DNA of 64,000 bases from an uncultured Eubacteriales bacterium (GTDB lineage Bacteria; Bacillota; Clostridia; Oscillospirales; CAG-272): the NCBI GenBank assembly GCA_934432675.1, contig CAKRYT010000001.1, forward strand, positions 186,001-250,000, written 5' to 3'. Both the position numbers and the translations under genes were made by a program. This document shows positions 8,622-17,214 of the stretch, one piece after another (position 1 is the first letter of the stretch; the number at the start of each line of letters is the position of its first letter). A model generated the notes under the pieces. It did not search any database, was not told where the DNA came from, and saw only the letters and a program-made list of their open reading frames with translations.

Positions 8622-10220
8622 ATGGAATTACGGGAGAAGAAGAGAAAACGATCCGTTCTCGGTGGCGTTGCCGTCCTCACCGTTGCAAGTTTGCTTGTTA
8701 AGGTAATCGGCGTCTTTTATAAAATACCGTTGACCTATCTGCTTGGCGACGAAGGAATGGGGTATTTCAACAGTGCCTACACCATTTATGCGTGGCTCTA
8801 CATGATCTCGACGGCGGGGCTGCCGACCGGGGTTTCAATTCTGATCAGTGAGGCAGATGCCGCGGGAGATCATCGACGCGCGTCCAGGGTGACGCGCGTC
8901 GCGTCGGTGCTTCTTTTGACTCTCGGTACGGTGACAACCGCTTTCATGCTTGGTTGTTCACGCATGATCGCGACACTGCTCGGGTCGCCGGACGCTGCCT
9001 ATTGCATGATTGCAATCGCGCCGACGTTGTTTTTTATTTGTGTATCATCGCTGTTTCGCGGGTATTTTCAAGGCTATCAATGTATGGTACCGACCGCCGT
9101 CTCGCAACTTCTGGAAGCCATCGGAAAGTTGGCACTCGGACTGCTTTTCGCACACATTGCTCTCAGGGGCGGGAAAACGCTCCCGGTAGTCGGTGCTTTT
9201 GCCATTCTGGGGGTGACGGTCGGCACGGCGTTCAGTACCCTGTACCTCGTAATCCGATTTCTCCTGACGCGTTCAAAGAGGCAGACGGAAGAAAGACCGA
9301 TGGACACGCCGGTGTCCGTCGTGCGGGGCGGTATTCTCGCACGCCTTATCAAAATCGCACTCCCAATCACCATCAGCGCGTCCGTGATGAGCCTGACGGG
9401 GCTCATCGATCTCGGTATGATGATCCGCCGACTTGTTTCTATTGGTTATACACGCGCGGAGGCGACGGCACTCTTCGGGAACTACACTACACTAGTGGTG
9501 CCTATGTTCAATTTGCCATCGGTGCTCGTGACTCCGATTGCGACCGGTGTCATCCCTGCCATTTCCAGGGCGATGGCACGTGGCGACGACGGGGAGGCGC
9601 GGGAACTCTCCGGGTGGGCATTCCGATACACGGCGTGGATTGCTGTCCCGGCCACCCTCGGGCTATGTGCTTTTTCCAGACCCATTCTTGCGTTACTGTA
9701 CCCGGCAGAAAGCGTCCTGGCCGCATACCGGCTGCTTTCGTACGTCTCACCGGCAGTGTACTTCCTGTGTCTATTAACCGTTTCAAACGCCGTGTTGCAG
9801 GCAAGGGGCCATGCCGCCGCTCCGATGGTCGGAATGCTGTGCGGCGGGGTACTCAAAACGGTAATCGGTTATTTTTTGATGGGGTCGCCAGCCATCGGTA
9901 TTGTCGGGGCGCCGATCGGTACGGTAGCGTGCTACCTGGTTGCTTTCACGGCCAATACCGTCATGATGGGATATAAAACGCATTATCTGCCAAGTACCAA
10001 AGAGACGGTCTTCTTACCTTTGCTCGCGTCGGTGCCCGCCATCGGCATCGCCCGGCTCATCTATTATCGTCTGTTCAGCGACAGTGCCGTGTGGACCATT
10101 GTCTGCATCGTGCTTGCCGGCGGGATATACCTGAGTCTTTCGCTTTGGTCGGGGCTTATAAGCACGCATGAAATACGAAATATTTTTGGTCGCAGCAGAC
10201 AAGGGAAACAGGCGTCGTAA
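8622..10220 (+). CDS. SpoVB/YabM-like polysaccharide (lipid II type) flippase
   Basis: A multi-pass membrane protein of 532 residues in the MOP flippase superfamily (SpoVB/MurJ/YabM branch), which moves lipid-linked oligosaccharides across the membrane. Residues 12-40 form the first membrane segment (VAVLTVASLLVKVIGVFYKI), and the family signature LLGDEGMGYFNSAYTIYAW follows. About 14 hydrophobic segments are visible. I chose ATG 8622 rather than the TTG at 8589 because a GGGGGG lies five bases upstream and the product starts with the usual short basic leader. Position ahead of rqcP-yabP-yabQ matches the yabM locus of Bacillus, so a cortex or peptidoglycan role is likely. Confidence 0.88.
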   Translation: MELREKKRKRSVLGGVAVLTVASLLVKVIGVFYKIPLTYLLGDEGMGYFNSAYTIYAWLYMISTAGLPTGVSILISEADAAGDHRRASRVTRVASVLLLTLGTVTTAFMLGCSRMIATLLGSPDAAYCMIAIAPTLFFICVSSLFRGYFQGYQCMVPTAVSQLLEAIGKLALGLLFAHIALRGGKTLPVVGAFAILGVTVGTAFSTLYLVIRFLLTRSKRQTEERPMDTPVSVVRGGILARLIKIALPITISASVMSLTGLIDLGMMIRRLVSIGYTRAEATALFGNYTTLVVPMFNLPSVLVTPIATGVIPAISRAMARGDDGEARELSGWAFRYTAWIAVPATLGLCAFSRPILALLYPAESVLAAYRLLSYVSPAVYFLCLLTVSNAVLQARGHAAAPMVGMLCGGVLKTVIGYFLMGSPAIGIVGAPIGTVACYLVAFTANTVMMGYKTHYLPSTKETVFLPLLASVPAIGIARLIYYRLFSDSAVWTIVCIVLAGGIYLSLSLWSGLISTHEIRNIFGRSRQGKQAS

Positions 10221-10360
10221 AGGCAAATGGTTCATTTCCGACATCAAGAAATATAGGCAATATCACGTAGGAAACTGAAAATTGCTGTGCATATTATACA
10301 ATACACCGGTTTCCGAATTGCATTGTTTTCACGAATATTCTCCGAAATACGGAAAAACAG

Positions 10361-10389
10361 TTGCACGTGACGTTCGGAAATGTTATACT
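10361..10389 (+). promoter_or_regulatory. Promoter of hup
   Basis: TTGCAC at 10361-10366 and TATACT at 10384-10389 with a 17-base spacer, 44 bases upstream of the hup ATG. The stretch from the spoVB-like stop to here (10221-10360) shows no gene. Confidence 0.75.
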
Positions 10390-10432
10390 CAAACCGGCAA
10401 GACCAAATAATTCAAAGAAAGGTTGTATCATT

Positions 10433-10708
10433 ATGAACAAAACACAACTGATTCAGGTAGTTGCAGACAAAACCGAACTTTCGAGAAAAGATGCCGAAGC
10501 GGCAGTAAACGCTGTATTTGAAGCAATCGTTGAGGCTATGAAGGCCGGCGACAAGGTGCAGCTGATCGGCTTTGGTGCTTTCGGCACGAAGGAAGTCGCT
10601 GCCAAGAAGTATGTTGACCGTTTCGGCGGCGGCAGAGAGGTGACCAAGCCCGCATACAAGAAGCCCACTTTTGTTGCCGGCAAGGCACTCAAAGACGCTC
10701 TGAACTGA
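10433..10708 (+). CDS. hup: HU family DNA-binding protein
   Basis: A 91-residue nucleoid protein that binds and bends DNA as a dimer. It begins MNKTQLIQVVADKTELSRKD and has the GFGAFGTKEVAAKK core and the C-terminal GKALKDALN helix. The beta-arm tip is unusual: the common RKGRNPQTG element is replaced by KKYVDRFGGGREV, which lacks the proline that intercalates between bases in HU and IHF. The start has AAAGG 11 bases upstream and its own good promoter. Upstream in-frame codons from 10361 lie in the promoter and are not coding. In Bacillota hup often sits near the yabM-yabQ region. Confidence 0.93.
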   Translation: MNKTQLIQVVADKTELSRKDAEAAVNAVFEAIVEAMKAGDKVQLIGFGAFGTKEVAAKKYVDRFGGGREVTKPAYKKPTFVAGKALKDALN

Positions 10709-10717
10709 TTTCTTCGC

Positions 10718-10960
10718 ATGCGCCTCGACAAGTATCTGAAAGTATCCCGTATCATCAAGCGCAGGACCGTCGCGAATGACGCCTGTGATGCTTCTCATAT
10801 CTCCGTAAACGGTAAGGTGGCAAAAGCATCGTATGACGTCAAGGTCGGTGACGTGATTGAGATTGGTTTCGGGCAGAAGACGCTGCGCGTCCGGGTGACC
10901 GACGTCAGGGATACGACCAAAAAGGCGGAAGCCGCTGATCTTTTTGAGGTGCTTCCGTAA
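10718..10960 (+). CDS. rqcP: RNA-binding S4 domain protein RqcP (YabO)
   Basis: An 80-residue single S4 domain (MRLDKYLKVSRIIKRRTVAN...ISVNGKVAKASYDVKVGD). In Bacillus the orthologue YabO/RqcP binds stalled 50S subunits with RqcH and takes part in alanine tailing during ribosome quality control. Synteny supports this: it is followed by yabP and yabQ exactly as in Bacillus. It starts ten bases after the hup stop and is probably cotranscribed with hup. The Hsp15 branch (HslR) is the alternative; length and context favour RqcP. Confidence 0.88.
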   Translation: MRLDKYLKVSRIIKRRTVANDACDASHISVNGKVAKASYDVKVGDVIEIGFGQKTLRVRVTDVRDTTKKAEAADLFEVLP

Positions 10961-10973
10961 GGAATAAGTGAAA

Positions 10974-11014
10974 AACCTCCGCATAGATTGTAGTAAATCA
11001 TGCGGAGGTTTTTT
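10974..11014 (+). terminator. Intrinsic terminator whose 3' arm carries the yabP ribosome binding site
   Basis: AACCTCCGCAT (10974-10984) pairs with ATGCGGAGGTT (11000-11010), extended inward by GATT/AATC, and is followed by six T. The GGAGG of the right arm (11004-11008) lies eight bases before the yabP ATG at 11017. Confidence 0.85.
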
Positions 11015-11016
11015 CT

Positions 11017-11295
11017 ATGGCGGAGACGGTCGGAACGGGACTCGTGCATCATGTTACCATGCACGAATGCAAAACGGTGCTTATCACGGGGGTGAAGGAG
11101 GTCATCAGTTTTGATGAACTCGCTGTATTACTCGTTACCTCGTGTGGGCAAATGACGATTGAAGGAGACGGCCTGCACATATCCCGCCTGGACCTGGATC
11201 GGGGGGAGGCGGACGTGGACGGGACCGTCACCGGTATCTATTACAGCAAAATCAAGGAGAAGAGCGGCGGTATTTTCCGTCGTTTCCGCGACTGA
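11017..11295 (+). CDS. yabP: Sporulation protein YabP
   Basis: 92 residues, spanning the YabP/YqfC domain (HHVTMHECKTVLITGVKEVISFDELAVLLVTSCG). YabP is a sporulation-specific protein; in Bacillus the yabPQ locus is expressed in the mother cell and yabQ is needed for cortex formation. The gene lies between rqcP and yabQ as in Bacillus. Its ribosome binding site is inside a terminator hairpin, and no promoter fits between that hairpin and the ATG. The stop overlaps the yabQ start (TGATG). Confidence 0.9.
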   Translation: MAETVGTGLVHHVTMHECKTVLITGVKEVISFDELAVLLVTSCGQMTIEGDGLHISRLDLDRGEADVDGTVTGIYYSKIKEKSGGIFRRFRD

Positions 11296-11837
11296 TGGAT
11301 GTCGGAATGACGGCACTTGCCGTCGCGTCTTTGACATCCGTCGCACTGGGGCTTGTCTTGTGCCTGTTTTTCTGCGTGTTTCGGTTCGGCATCAAACTGT
11401 TCTTACCGATGCAAAGCCGGAAATGGATGCGGGAGGTATGGACCTTTTTCAAGGTCGTGTTTTCCTCCGTTGCCATTCTGCTCTTTCTCTATGCGACGAA
11501 TCGCGGCGTATTCCGCTGGTTTTTGACGGCGGGGGTGATTGCGGCGTGTCTTCTGACAGATCGGCTTCTTGGGCGGCATCTCTCCCGTGCCGGAGACAGG
11601 GTGACGGAAAGGGTACGCCGTGTGGCCCTTCGGTGCTTTGCATGGATCACGGCACCGTTTCGCAAAATCGGGCGTATCACTGCCGGGGCAATCGTTGCCG
11701 CTCTGCGGAAATTGGGCTTGCGGGTCGCGGCAGTTTATGATAAACTGATGACGAAACGTTATGATAGGAAGCGGCGGTCTCGTCTTATTAGCACGGCAAG
11801 GGAGGATCTGGCGAGATTGCTCGGAGGAATAAATTGA
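11295..11837 (+). CDS. yabQ: Spore cortex protein YabQ
   Basis: A 180-residue membrane protein with about four hydrophobic segments in its first 90 residues (for example LTSVALGLVLCLFFCVF and VVFSSVAILLFLYATN) and a long basic tail. YabQ localises to the forespore membrane and is required for cortex assembly in Bacillus. The assignment rests on position directly after yabP, one-base overlap, and topology. The tail after residue 95 is rich in arginine and is longer than in Bacillus. Confidence 0.85.
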   Translation: MDVGMTALAVASLTSVALGLVLCLFFCVFRFGIKLFLPMQSRKWMREVWTFFKVVFSSVAILLFLYATNRGVFRWFLTAGVIAACLLTDRLLGRHLSRAGDRVTERVRRVALRCFAWITAPFRKIGRITAGAIVAALRKLGLRVAAVYDKLMTKRYDRKRRSRLISTAREDLARLLGGIN

Positions 11838-12679
11838 GGGAAATCAAAGCCGCGACCGTTGCGGAGACGGTGCGCAGACTGTTTTTGAAGGCCAATATAA
11901 CGGCGGATCCCGCTGTTTGCACCGCGTTCAAACATGCGCGCGGCAGGGAAACGGGCACGTTGCCGATCCACGTACTGGATTGCCTGGAAGAAAATCTGAA
12001 TGCCGCCGAAAGGACCGGTCTCCCGATCTGTCAGGATACCGGTATGGCGGTCGTGTTCGTGGACATGGGCGTCGATGTTCATCTGACAGGGGGATACCTG
12101 CAAGAGGCAGTGGACATGGGGGTGAGCGAGGCATATCTTGACGGAAAGATGCGTTGCTCCATCGTCGAAGATCCGCTCTATCATCGGAAAAACACGGATA
12201 ATAACACGCCGGCACTCATCCATCTGCGACAGGTCCCGGGCGACAAAATGTCTATTACGGTTGCGCCAAAAGGGTTTGGGAGTGAAAATATGAGCCGCAT
12301 CCGTATGTTTACGCCCGCCGCGACCGAAGACGATATTGTTTCGTTTGTCGTACAGACCGTCCTTGCGGCGGGTGCCAATCCATGCCCTCCGATTGTCGTC
12401 GGTGTGGGGCTCGGGTCCGATTTCGAGGGGGTCGCATTGCTTGCAAAACGCGCTCTCACGCGTCCCCTTGGTGCGCCTCACGCAGAGGCAGACTACGCCG
12501 CCCTCGAAGAGCGACTTCTGACGGAAATCAATCGGCTCGGTATCGGACCACAGGGATTCGGCGGGGCGACGACCGCACTGGCCGTCCACGTGGAAAAAGC
12601 ACCTACCCATATTGCGGGGCTACCTTGCGCCGTGAACATATGCTGCCATGTTTATCGACATGCAACCGGCATATTGTAA
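11834..12679 (+). CDS. Fumarate hydratase class I, alpha subunit (TtdA type), no adjacent beta subunit
   Basis: 281 residues matching the N-terminal Fe-S half of class I fumarases and L(+)-tartrate dehydratases. The three cysteines expected to hold the 4Fe-4S cluster are visible: the one in LPICQDTGM, the one in GANPCPPIVVGVGLG, and CC near the C-terminus (NICCHVYRHATG). Two-subunit enzymes need a beta subunit, usually encoded next door; here the next gene is glgB and the previous is yabQ. Start is TTG 11834, overlapping the yabQ stop, with GGAGG seven bases upstream. Either the beta gene lies elsewhere or this is an orphan. Confidence 0.87.
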   Translation: MREIKAATVAETVRRLFLKANITADPAVCTAFKHARGRETGTLPIHVLDCLEENLNAAERTGLPICQDTGMAVVFVDMGVDVHLTGGYLQEAVDMGVSEAYLDGKMRCSIVEDPLYHRKNTDNNTPALIHLRQVPGDKMSITVAPKGFGSENMSRIRMFTPAATEDDIVSFVVQTVLAAGANPCPPIVVGVGLGSDFEGVALLAKRALTRPLGAPHAEADYAALEERLLTEINRLGIGPQGFGGATTALAVHVEKAPTHIAGLPCAVNICCHVYRHATGIL

Positions 12680-12680
12680 C

Positions 12681-12720
12681 AAAAACACCGGAAAATTTTT
12701 ATGCTTTCCGGTGTTTTTGT
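12681..12720 (+). terminator. Intrinsic terminator after the fumarase gene
   Basis: AAAAACACCGGAAA (12681-12694) pairs with TTTCCGGTGTTTTT (12705-12718). Confidence 0.9.
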
Positions 12721-12779
12721 GCACATTTTACAAACTGCATACCGACCTGTAAACAAACTTGTAGAAAACGGAAAAAGCG

Positions 12780-12809
12780 TTGACATACGCGCGATAATTT
12801 TGCTAAAAT
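12780..12809 (+). promoter_or_regulatory. Promoter of the glycogen operon
   Basis: TTGACA at 12780-12785 and TAAAAT at 12804-12809, spacer 18. It is the only clear promoter before the six tightly spaced glycogen genes. Confidence 0.75.
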
Positions 12810-12890
12810 ATATATAGATATTTTATTTGTGCATACCGACGCAGTCTCCCGAATATAATGGTGTGTACGATTGTCTTACGGAGGGTGCTG

Positions 12891-14903
12891 ATGAACGATA
12901 TTCGAACGGATTTATATTTGTTCCACCAGGGGACAAACTTTGCGGCATATCGTTTCCTCGGTTGTCACATGGAGCGCACTGCCGACGGACATTTTCTCTA
13001 CACTTTCCGCACCTGGGCACCCAAAGCACACCATGTGGATGTAGTGGGGGAATTTTGCGGATGGGACGCGGGACTTGCCATGCATCGTGTCTCGGATGGC
13101 GGCGTCTGGGAGGTCTCCTACGACGTGCCCGATTCGCTTGAAGGCAAGGTTTATAAATACCGCGTACGCTCACCGAAGGGGGAGTTCCTGAAAGGTGATC
13201 CGTATGCGTTCTTTTCACGTGGGGGTGCAGACGGCGCGACCATTATCTGGCACGACCATAATTACACCTGGCACGATGATGCGTGGCTTACGCACCGGCG
13301 TGAAACGGTGACTTCCCGTGAAGGTTCTTATATGCCGTGTCCCATGAACATTTATGAGGTCCATCTCGGCTCGTTCATGAAACATGACGACGGCAGTTAT
13401 CTTTCCTATCGCGAGTCTGCGGAAAAACTGGCACCTTACGTCAAGAGTATGGGATATACTCATGTGGAGTTGATGCCGATTACCGAATATCCGTATGATC
13501 GTTCCTGGGGATACCAGGTGTGCGGTTTCTACGCCCCGACCTCGCGATTTGGTACGCCGGATGATTTCCGTTACTTTGTGGATACCCTCCACAGCGCCGG
13601 GATCGGCGTCATTCTCGACTGGGTACCCGCCCATTTTCCTAAGGACGGGTGGGGGCTTTATGAATTTGACGGTTACCCGACCTACGAATACCAGGGGAAG
13701 GACCGCCAGGAATCTCCCTCGTGGGGGACGCGTTTCTTTGACCTCGGTCGTCCCGAGGTGCAGTCGTTCCTCATTTCGGATGCGAGTTTCTGGCTGAATG
13801 AATATCATGTAGACGGTCTCCGCGTGGATGCCGTTTCCTCCATGTTGTATTTGGATTATGACAGGAAGCCGGGCGAGTGGTTTCCCAACATCTACGGCGA
13901 GAATAAGAATTTGGAGGCGATCGCGTTCTTACGTAAACTGAACGCACACGTCTTCGGCTTCATGCCCGATGCGCTCATGATTGCGGAGGAGTCCACTTCT
14001 TGGGGCGGCATCACGCACCCTGCCTACGAGGGGGGGCTCGGTTTCAACCTGAAATGGAACATGGGGTGGGCCAATGACCTCTTTGACTATCTGGCGACGG
14101 ATCCGTATTTCCGCCAGTATCATCATCATGCGCTCAATTTTCCCATCATGTACGCGTACAATGAGAATTATATCCTTCCGATCTCTCATGACGAGGTCGT
14201 GTATGGGAAAAAGTCTCTGATCGATAAAGCCTTCGGCTCCTATGAGGACAAATTTCGTCAGTTCAAGACGGCAATGCTGGTGCAGATGACCTATCCGGGC
14301 AAGAAAATGCTGTTTATGGGGACGGAATTCGGGCAGTTTGCGGAATGGGATTACGCCAAGTCGGTGGAGTGGTTCATGCTGGACTACCCCGCGCACGCCG
14401 ATCTTCGCGAATACGTGGCATCGCTAAACCGGTTCTATTTGTCGGAGCCGCCACTGTGGGAGCAGGATTTCCGCCCACAGGGCTTTGCGTGGATTTATGC
14501 GGACGCCGCCAAAGAAAATATGGTCGCTTTCCGGCGCATTGCGCTTAACGGCGATGAGCTCATCGTCGTACTGACGTTCAGTGGCAACGAGCAGACCTTC
14601 CGTCTGCCTGCCGCGCAGGACAAGCAGTACGAAATTGTGTTTGAAACGGACGGGAACGGGGAAGAGAAACCTCCTATCCGGCCCTATTCGGTCACTGTGA
14701 CCATTGAACGTGAAGTGACGGAAAAAACGAAAAAAAGGCGTAAGGGAAAGCACGGGGTTGTTGCAGACGCAAAGGAAGAGTCGCCCACGGCGAAGATCGT
14801 CAGTGAGAGTCACGAGGAGTGGTACATAGATGTACCGCTCGCCCATATGTCCGGTATTGTTCTCCGCGCGGCAAACGGAGATAAGAATAAGATTTTTCTA
14901 TAA
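12891..14903 (+). CDS. glgB: 1,4-alpha-glucan branching enzyme
   Basis: Forms alpha-1,6 branches in glycogen. 670 residues from ATG 12891, which has GGAGGG five bases upstream; the ATG at 12858 is too far from any ribosome binding site. Order: N-terminal CBM48 (about 20-120), the GH13 barrel with nucleophile D313 (GLRVDAVSS), acid/base E366 (MIAEEST) and D434 (ISHDEVVYGK), then the C-terminal beta domain. The last part carries an extra charged segment (about residues 608-645, Lys/Arg then Glu rich) before the final beta strand, not typical of the family. First gene of the glycogen operon. Confidence 0.96.
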   Translation: MNDIRTDLYLFHQGTNFAAYRFLGCHMERTADGHFLYTFRTWAPKAHHVDVVGEFCGWDAGLAMHRVSDGGVWEVSYDVPDSLEGKVYKYRVRSPKGEFLKGDPYAFFSRGGADGATIIWHDHNYTWHDDAWLTHRRETVTSREGSYMPCPMNIYEVHLGSFMKHDDGSYLSYRESAEKLAPYVKSMGYTHVELMPITEYPYDRSWGYQVCGFYAPTSRFGTPDDFRYFVDTLHSAGIGVILDWVPAHFPKDGWGLYEFDGYPTYEYQGKDRQESPSWGTRFFDLGRPEVQSFLISDASFWLNEYHVDGLRVDAVSSMLYLDYDRKPGEWFPNIYGENKNLEAIAFLRKLNAHVFGFMPDALMIAEESTSWGGITHPAYEGGLGFNLKWNMGWANDLFDYLATDPYFRQYHHHALNFPIMYAYNENYILPISHDEVVYGKKSLIDKAFGSYEDKFRQFKTAMLVQMTYPGKKMLFMGTEFGQFAEWDYAKSVEWFMLDYPAHADLREYVASLNRFYLSEPPLWEQDFRPQGFAWIYADAAKENMVAFRRIALNGDELIVVLTFSGNEQTFRLPAAQDKQYEIVFETDGNGEEKPPIRPYSVTVTIEREVTEKTKKRRKGKHGVVADAKEESPTAKIVSESHEEWYIDVPLAHMSGIVLRAANGDKNKIFL

Positions 14904-14915
14904 CGGAGGTCTATC

Positions 14916-16058
14916 ATGTATTGTAAAAAAGAATGCATTGCAATGCTGCTCGCGGGCGGACAGGGAAGCCGTCTCTACGAGTTGACCCAACAGACGGCTA
15001 AGCCGGCCGTCACTTTTGGGGGGAAGTATAAAATCATTGATTTCCCGCTCTCCAACTGCATTAACTCCGGAATTGACACGGTCGGCGTTCTGACCCAGTA
15101 CCAACCTCTGGCACTGAACGAGTATGTCGGGAACGGTGCACCGTGGGATCTTGACCGCACGAGGGGCGGTCTCACGGTCCTGCCTCCGTACATGGGCAGT
15201 CGTCGCTCTGACTGGTATAAGGGGACGGCAAATGCCATCTATCAGAATATCAATTTCATACGCCAGTATTCTCCCGATTACGTTCTGGTGCTCTCGGGGG
15301 ACCATATCTATCGCATGGACTACTCGCTCATGTTGAAACAGCATAAAGAAACGGGTGCTGCCTGCACCATCGCAACCATCACGGTACCGATGGAGGAGGC
15401 AAGCCGCTTCGGTATCTGCAACACGCGTGAAGACGGTAGCATCTACGAGTTCGAGGAAAAACCGAAAAATCCGAAGAACAATCAGGCCTCCATGGGGATC
15501 TATATCTTCAACGCAGACATTCTGCTCCGGTATTTGGAGACGGACGAGGCAGACGAAAAGTCGCAAAACGACTTCGGAAAAAATATTATCCCGAATCTTC
15601 TAGCCAACGGCGAAAAGGTATTTGCGTATCGTTATAATGACTACTGGAAGGACGTCGGGACAATCGCCTCACTTTGGGAGGCCAATATGGATACGCTCGG
15701 CGAGGATCCGATACTGAATCTTTCACTTCCGTCCTTTCGTATTTTTTCCAAAAACATTGCGCGCGCACCGCAGTACATCGGAGCTTCGGCACAGATACAG
15801 GATGCCATGATCTCCGAAGGGTGCGAGATTAACGGTACGGTCGAGCATTCCGTCCTGTCCGGTGGTGTCATCGTGGAGGAAGGTGCCGTCGTCAGGAACT
15901 CCGTCATTATGGAGGACGTCCGCATTTGCCGCGGTGCGACGGTGGACTACGCCATTATTGACAGCGATTCCGTGGTCTGCGAGGGTGCCCATGTCGGCGA
16001 TCCTGCCGCCGATAAGAACAGTATCAAGGTCATTGCAAAGGGAAGCGAGGTAAAGTAA
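14916..16058 (+). CDS. glgC: Glucose-1-phosphate adenylyltransferase, catalytic subunit
   Basis: Makes ADP-glucose from ATP and glucose 1-phosphate, the first committed step of glycogen synthesis. 380 residues with the nucleotide-binding AMLLAGGQGSRL, the fructose-1,6-bisphosphate/activator lysine region KPAVTFGGKYKIIDF, the WYKGTANAIYQN and GDHIYRMDY motifs, and a C-terminal left-handed beta helix of hexapeptide repeats. GGAGG lies before the ATG. One base separates its stop from the glgD start. In Bacillota GlgC works with GlgD. Confidence 0.97.
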   Translation: MYCKKECIAMLLAGGQGSRLYELTQQTAKPAVTFGGKYKIIDFPLSNCINSGIDTVGVLTQYQPLALNEYVGNGAPWDLDRTRGGLTVLPPYMGSRRSDWYKGTANAIYQNINFIRQYSPDYVLVLSGDHIYRMDYSLMLKQHKETGAACTIATITVPMEEASRFGICNTREDGSIYEFEEKPKNPKNNQASMGIYIFNADILLRYLETDEADEKSQNDFGKNIIPNLLANGEKVFAYRYNDYWKDVGTIASLWEANMDTLGEDPILNLSLPSFRIFSKNIARAPQYIGASAQIQDAMISEGCEINGTVEHSVLSGGVIVEEGAVVRNSVIMEDVRICRGATVDYAIIDSDSVVCEGAHVGDPAADKNSIKVIAKGSEVK

Positions 16059-16059
16059 A

Positions 16060-17190
16060 ATGAGTGCTGCGGGTATTATTTTCTCGAATCTGAACGATAA
16101 TACACTGTCAAGGTTAACGGCAGACAGGACTGTCGCCGCTATTCCGTTCGGCTGCCGCTATCGGCTGGTGGACTTCGCGCTTTCCAACATGGTGAATGCG
16201 GGGATCTCCAACATTTCTCTCATTGCCAATTACAACTATCGTTCGCTCAACGAACATATCGGCTCCGGTAAGGACTGGGATCTCGCGCGGCGCGCAGGCG
16301 GCATTCGGTTCATCTCGCCGTATCAGACGGCGCGTACGCCGAACTCGGTCATGTATCTGCACCATCTCGAAGCACTGAAAAGCATGCAGGAATTCGTGAT
16401 GGAAATCAGCGAGGATACGGTGGTGCTCTGTGACACCGACAATATCTGCAATATTGATCTTGCGGCGGTCATTGAGGAGCATGAGGCGCGCGGGGCGGAT
16501 CTCACGATGGTCACGACCCCCTGCACACCCGATTTTTCCTCCAAGGGTGCCGTCATGATGGTAAGCTCGGACGGTACGGACCGTGTGACCGGTATCGTCA
16601 AATCCACAAGACCCGTGGATGGATATCCCGACAGATTCATCAATTTGTATGTCGTGCGTACGGCGTATCTGACATATATTTTGAATGCCTCCTTCTCAGA
16701 GAATTTCCAGAGCCTTTCCGAGGATGTGCTCATGAAACACATCGGCGACCGGAAGTACTATGTTCACCGTTTCAACGGTTTCGTGCCGCAGGTGTCCTCG
16801 TTTACCGACTACTATCGCCACAGCATTGCGTTGACGCGTGAGCCGCTCCTGCGCGAGCAGTTGTTCGGCGTTAAAACCCGTCCGATCTACACGAAGGTCC
16901 ACAACTCCGCACCGGTGCTGTACAAAGACGGTGCAAAGGTCAAGAATTCGATGATCGCCGACGGATGCGTCATTGAGGGGACGGTCGAAAACTCGATCCT
17001 GTTCCGCGGTGTCAAGATCGGACGCGGTGCGGTTGTCCGTGATTCCATCCTGTTTGGCGGCACGGATATCGGAGACGGCTCGACCATACAATGCGTTGTT
17101 GCGGATAAGAACGTATCCGTTTCCGCACACAGCACCCTTTCCGGTGCCCCTACCTTACCGTTCTTTATCTCGAAAGGCCGCCGCGTATAA
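16060..17190 (+). CDS. glgD: Glucose-1-phosphate adenylyltransferase regulatory subunit GlgD
   Basis: 376 residues, a paralogue of GlgC that keeps the fold (IPFGCRYRLVDFALSNMVNAG, WDLARRAGGIRF, C-terminal beta helix) but lacks the nucleotide-binding GGQGSRL loop, which here reads FSNLNDNTLSRL. In Bacillota GlgD is a non-catalytic partner that raises GlgC activity. A hairpin (CGCCGCG 17179-17185 with CGCGGCG 17193-17199) straddles its stop codon and could protect or separate the glgBCD and glgA parts of the message. Confidence 0.95.
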   Translation: MSAAGIIFSNLNDNTLSRLTADRTVAAIPFGCRYRLVDFALSNMVNAGISNISLIANYNYRSLNEHIGSGKDWDLARRAGGIRFISPYQTARTPNSVMYLHHLEALKSMQEFVMEISEDTVVLCDTDNICNIDLAAVIEEHEARGADLTMVTTPCTPDFSSKGAVMMVSSDGTDRVTGIVKSTRPVDGYPDRFINLYVVRTAYLTYILNASFSENFQSLSEDVLMKHIGDRKYYVHRFNGFVPQVSSFTDYYRHSIALTREPLLREQLFGVKTRPIYTKVHNSAPVLYKDGAKVKNSMIADGCVIEGTVENSILFRGVKIGRGAVVRDSILFGGTDIGDGSTIQCVVADKNVSVSAHSTLSGAPTLPFFISKGRRV

Positions 17191-17214
17191 ATCGCGGCGA
17201 GGAAGGAAAGTGAT

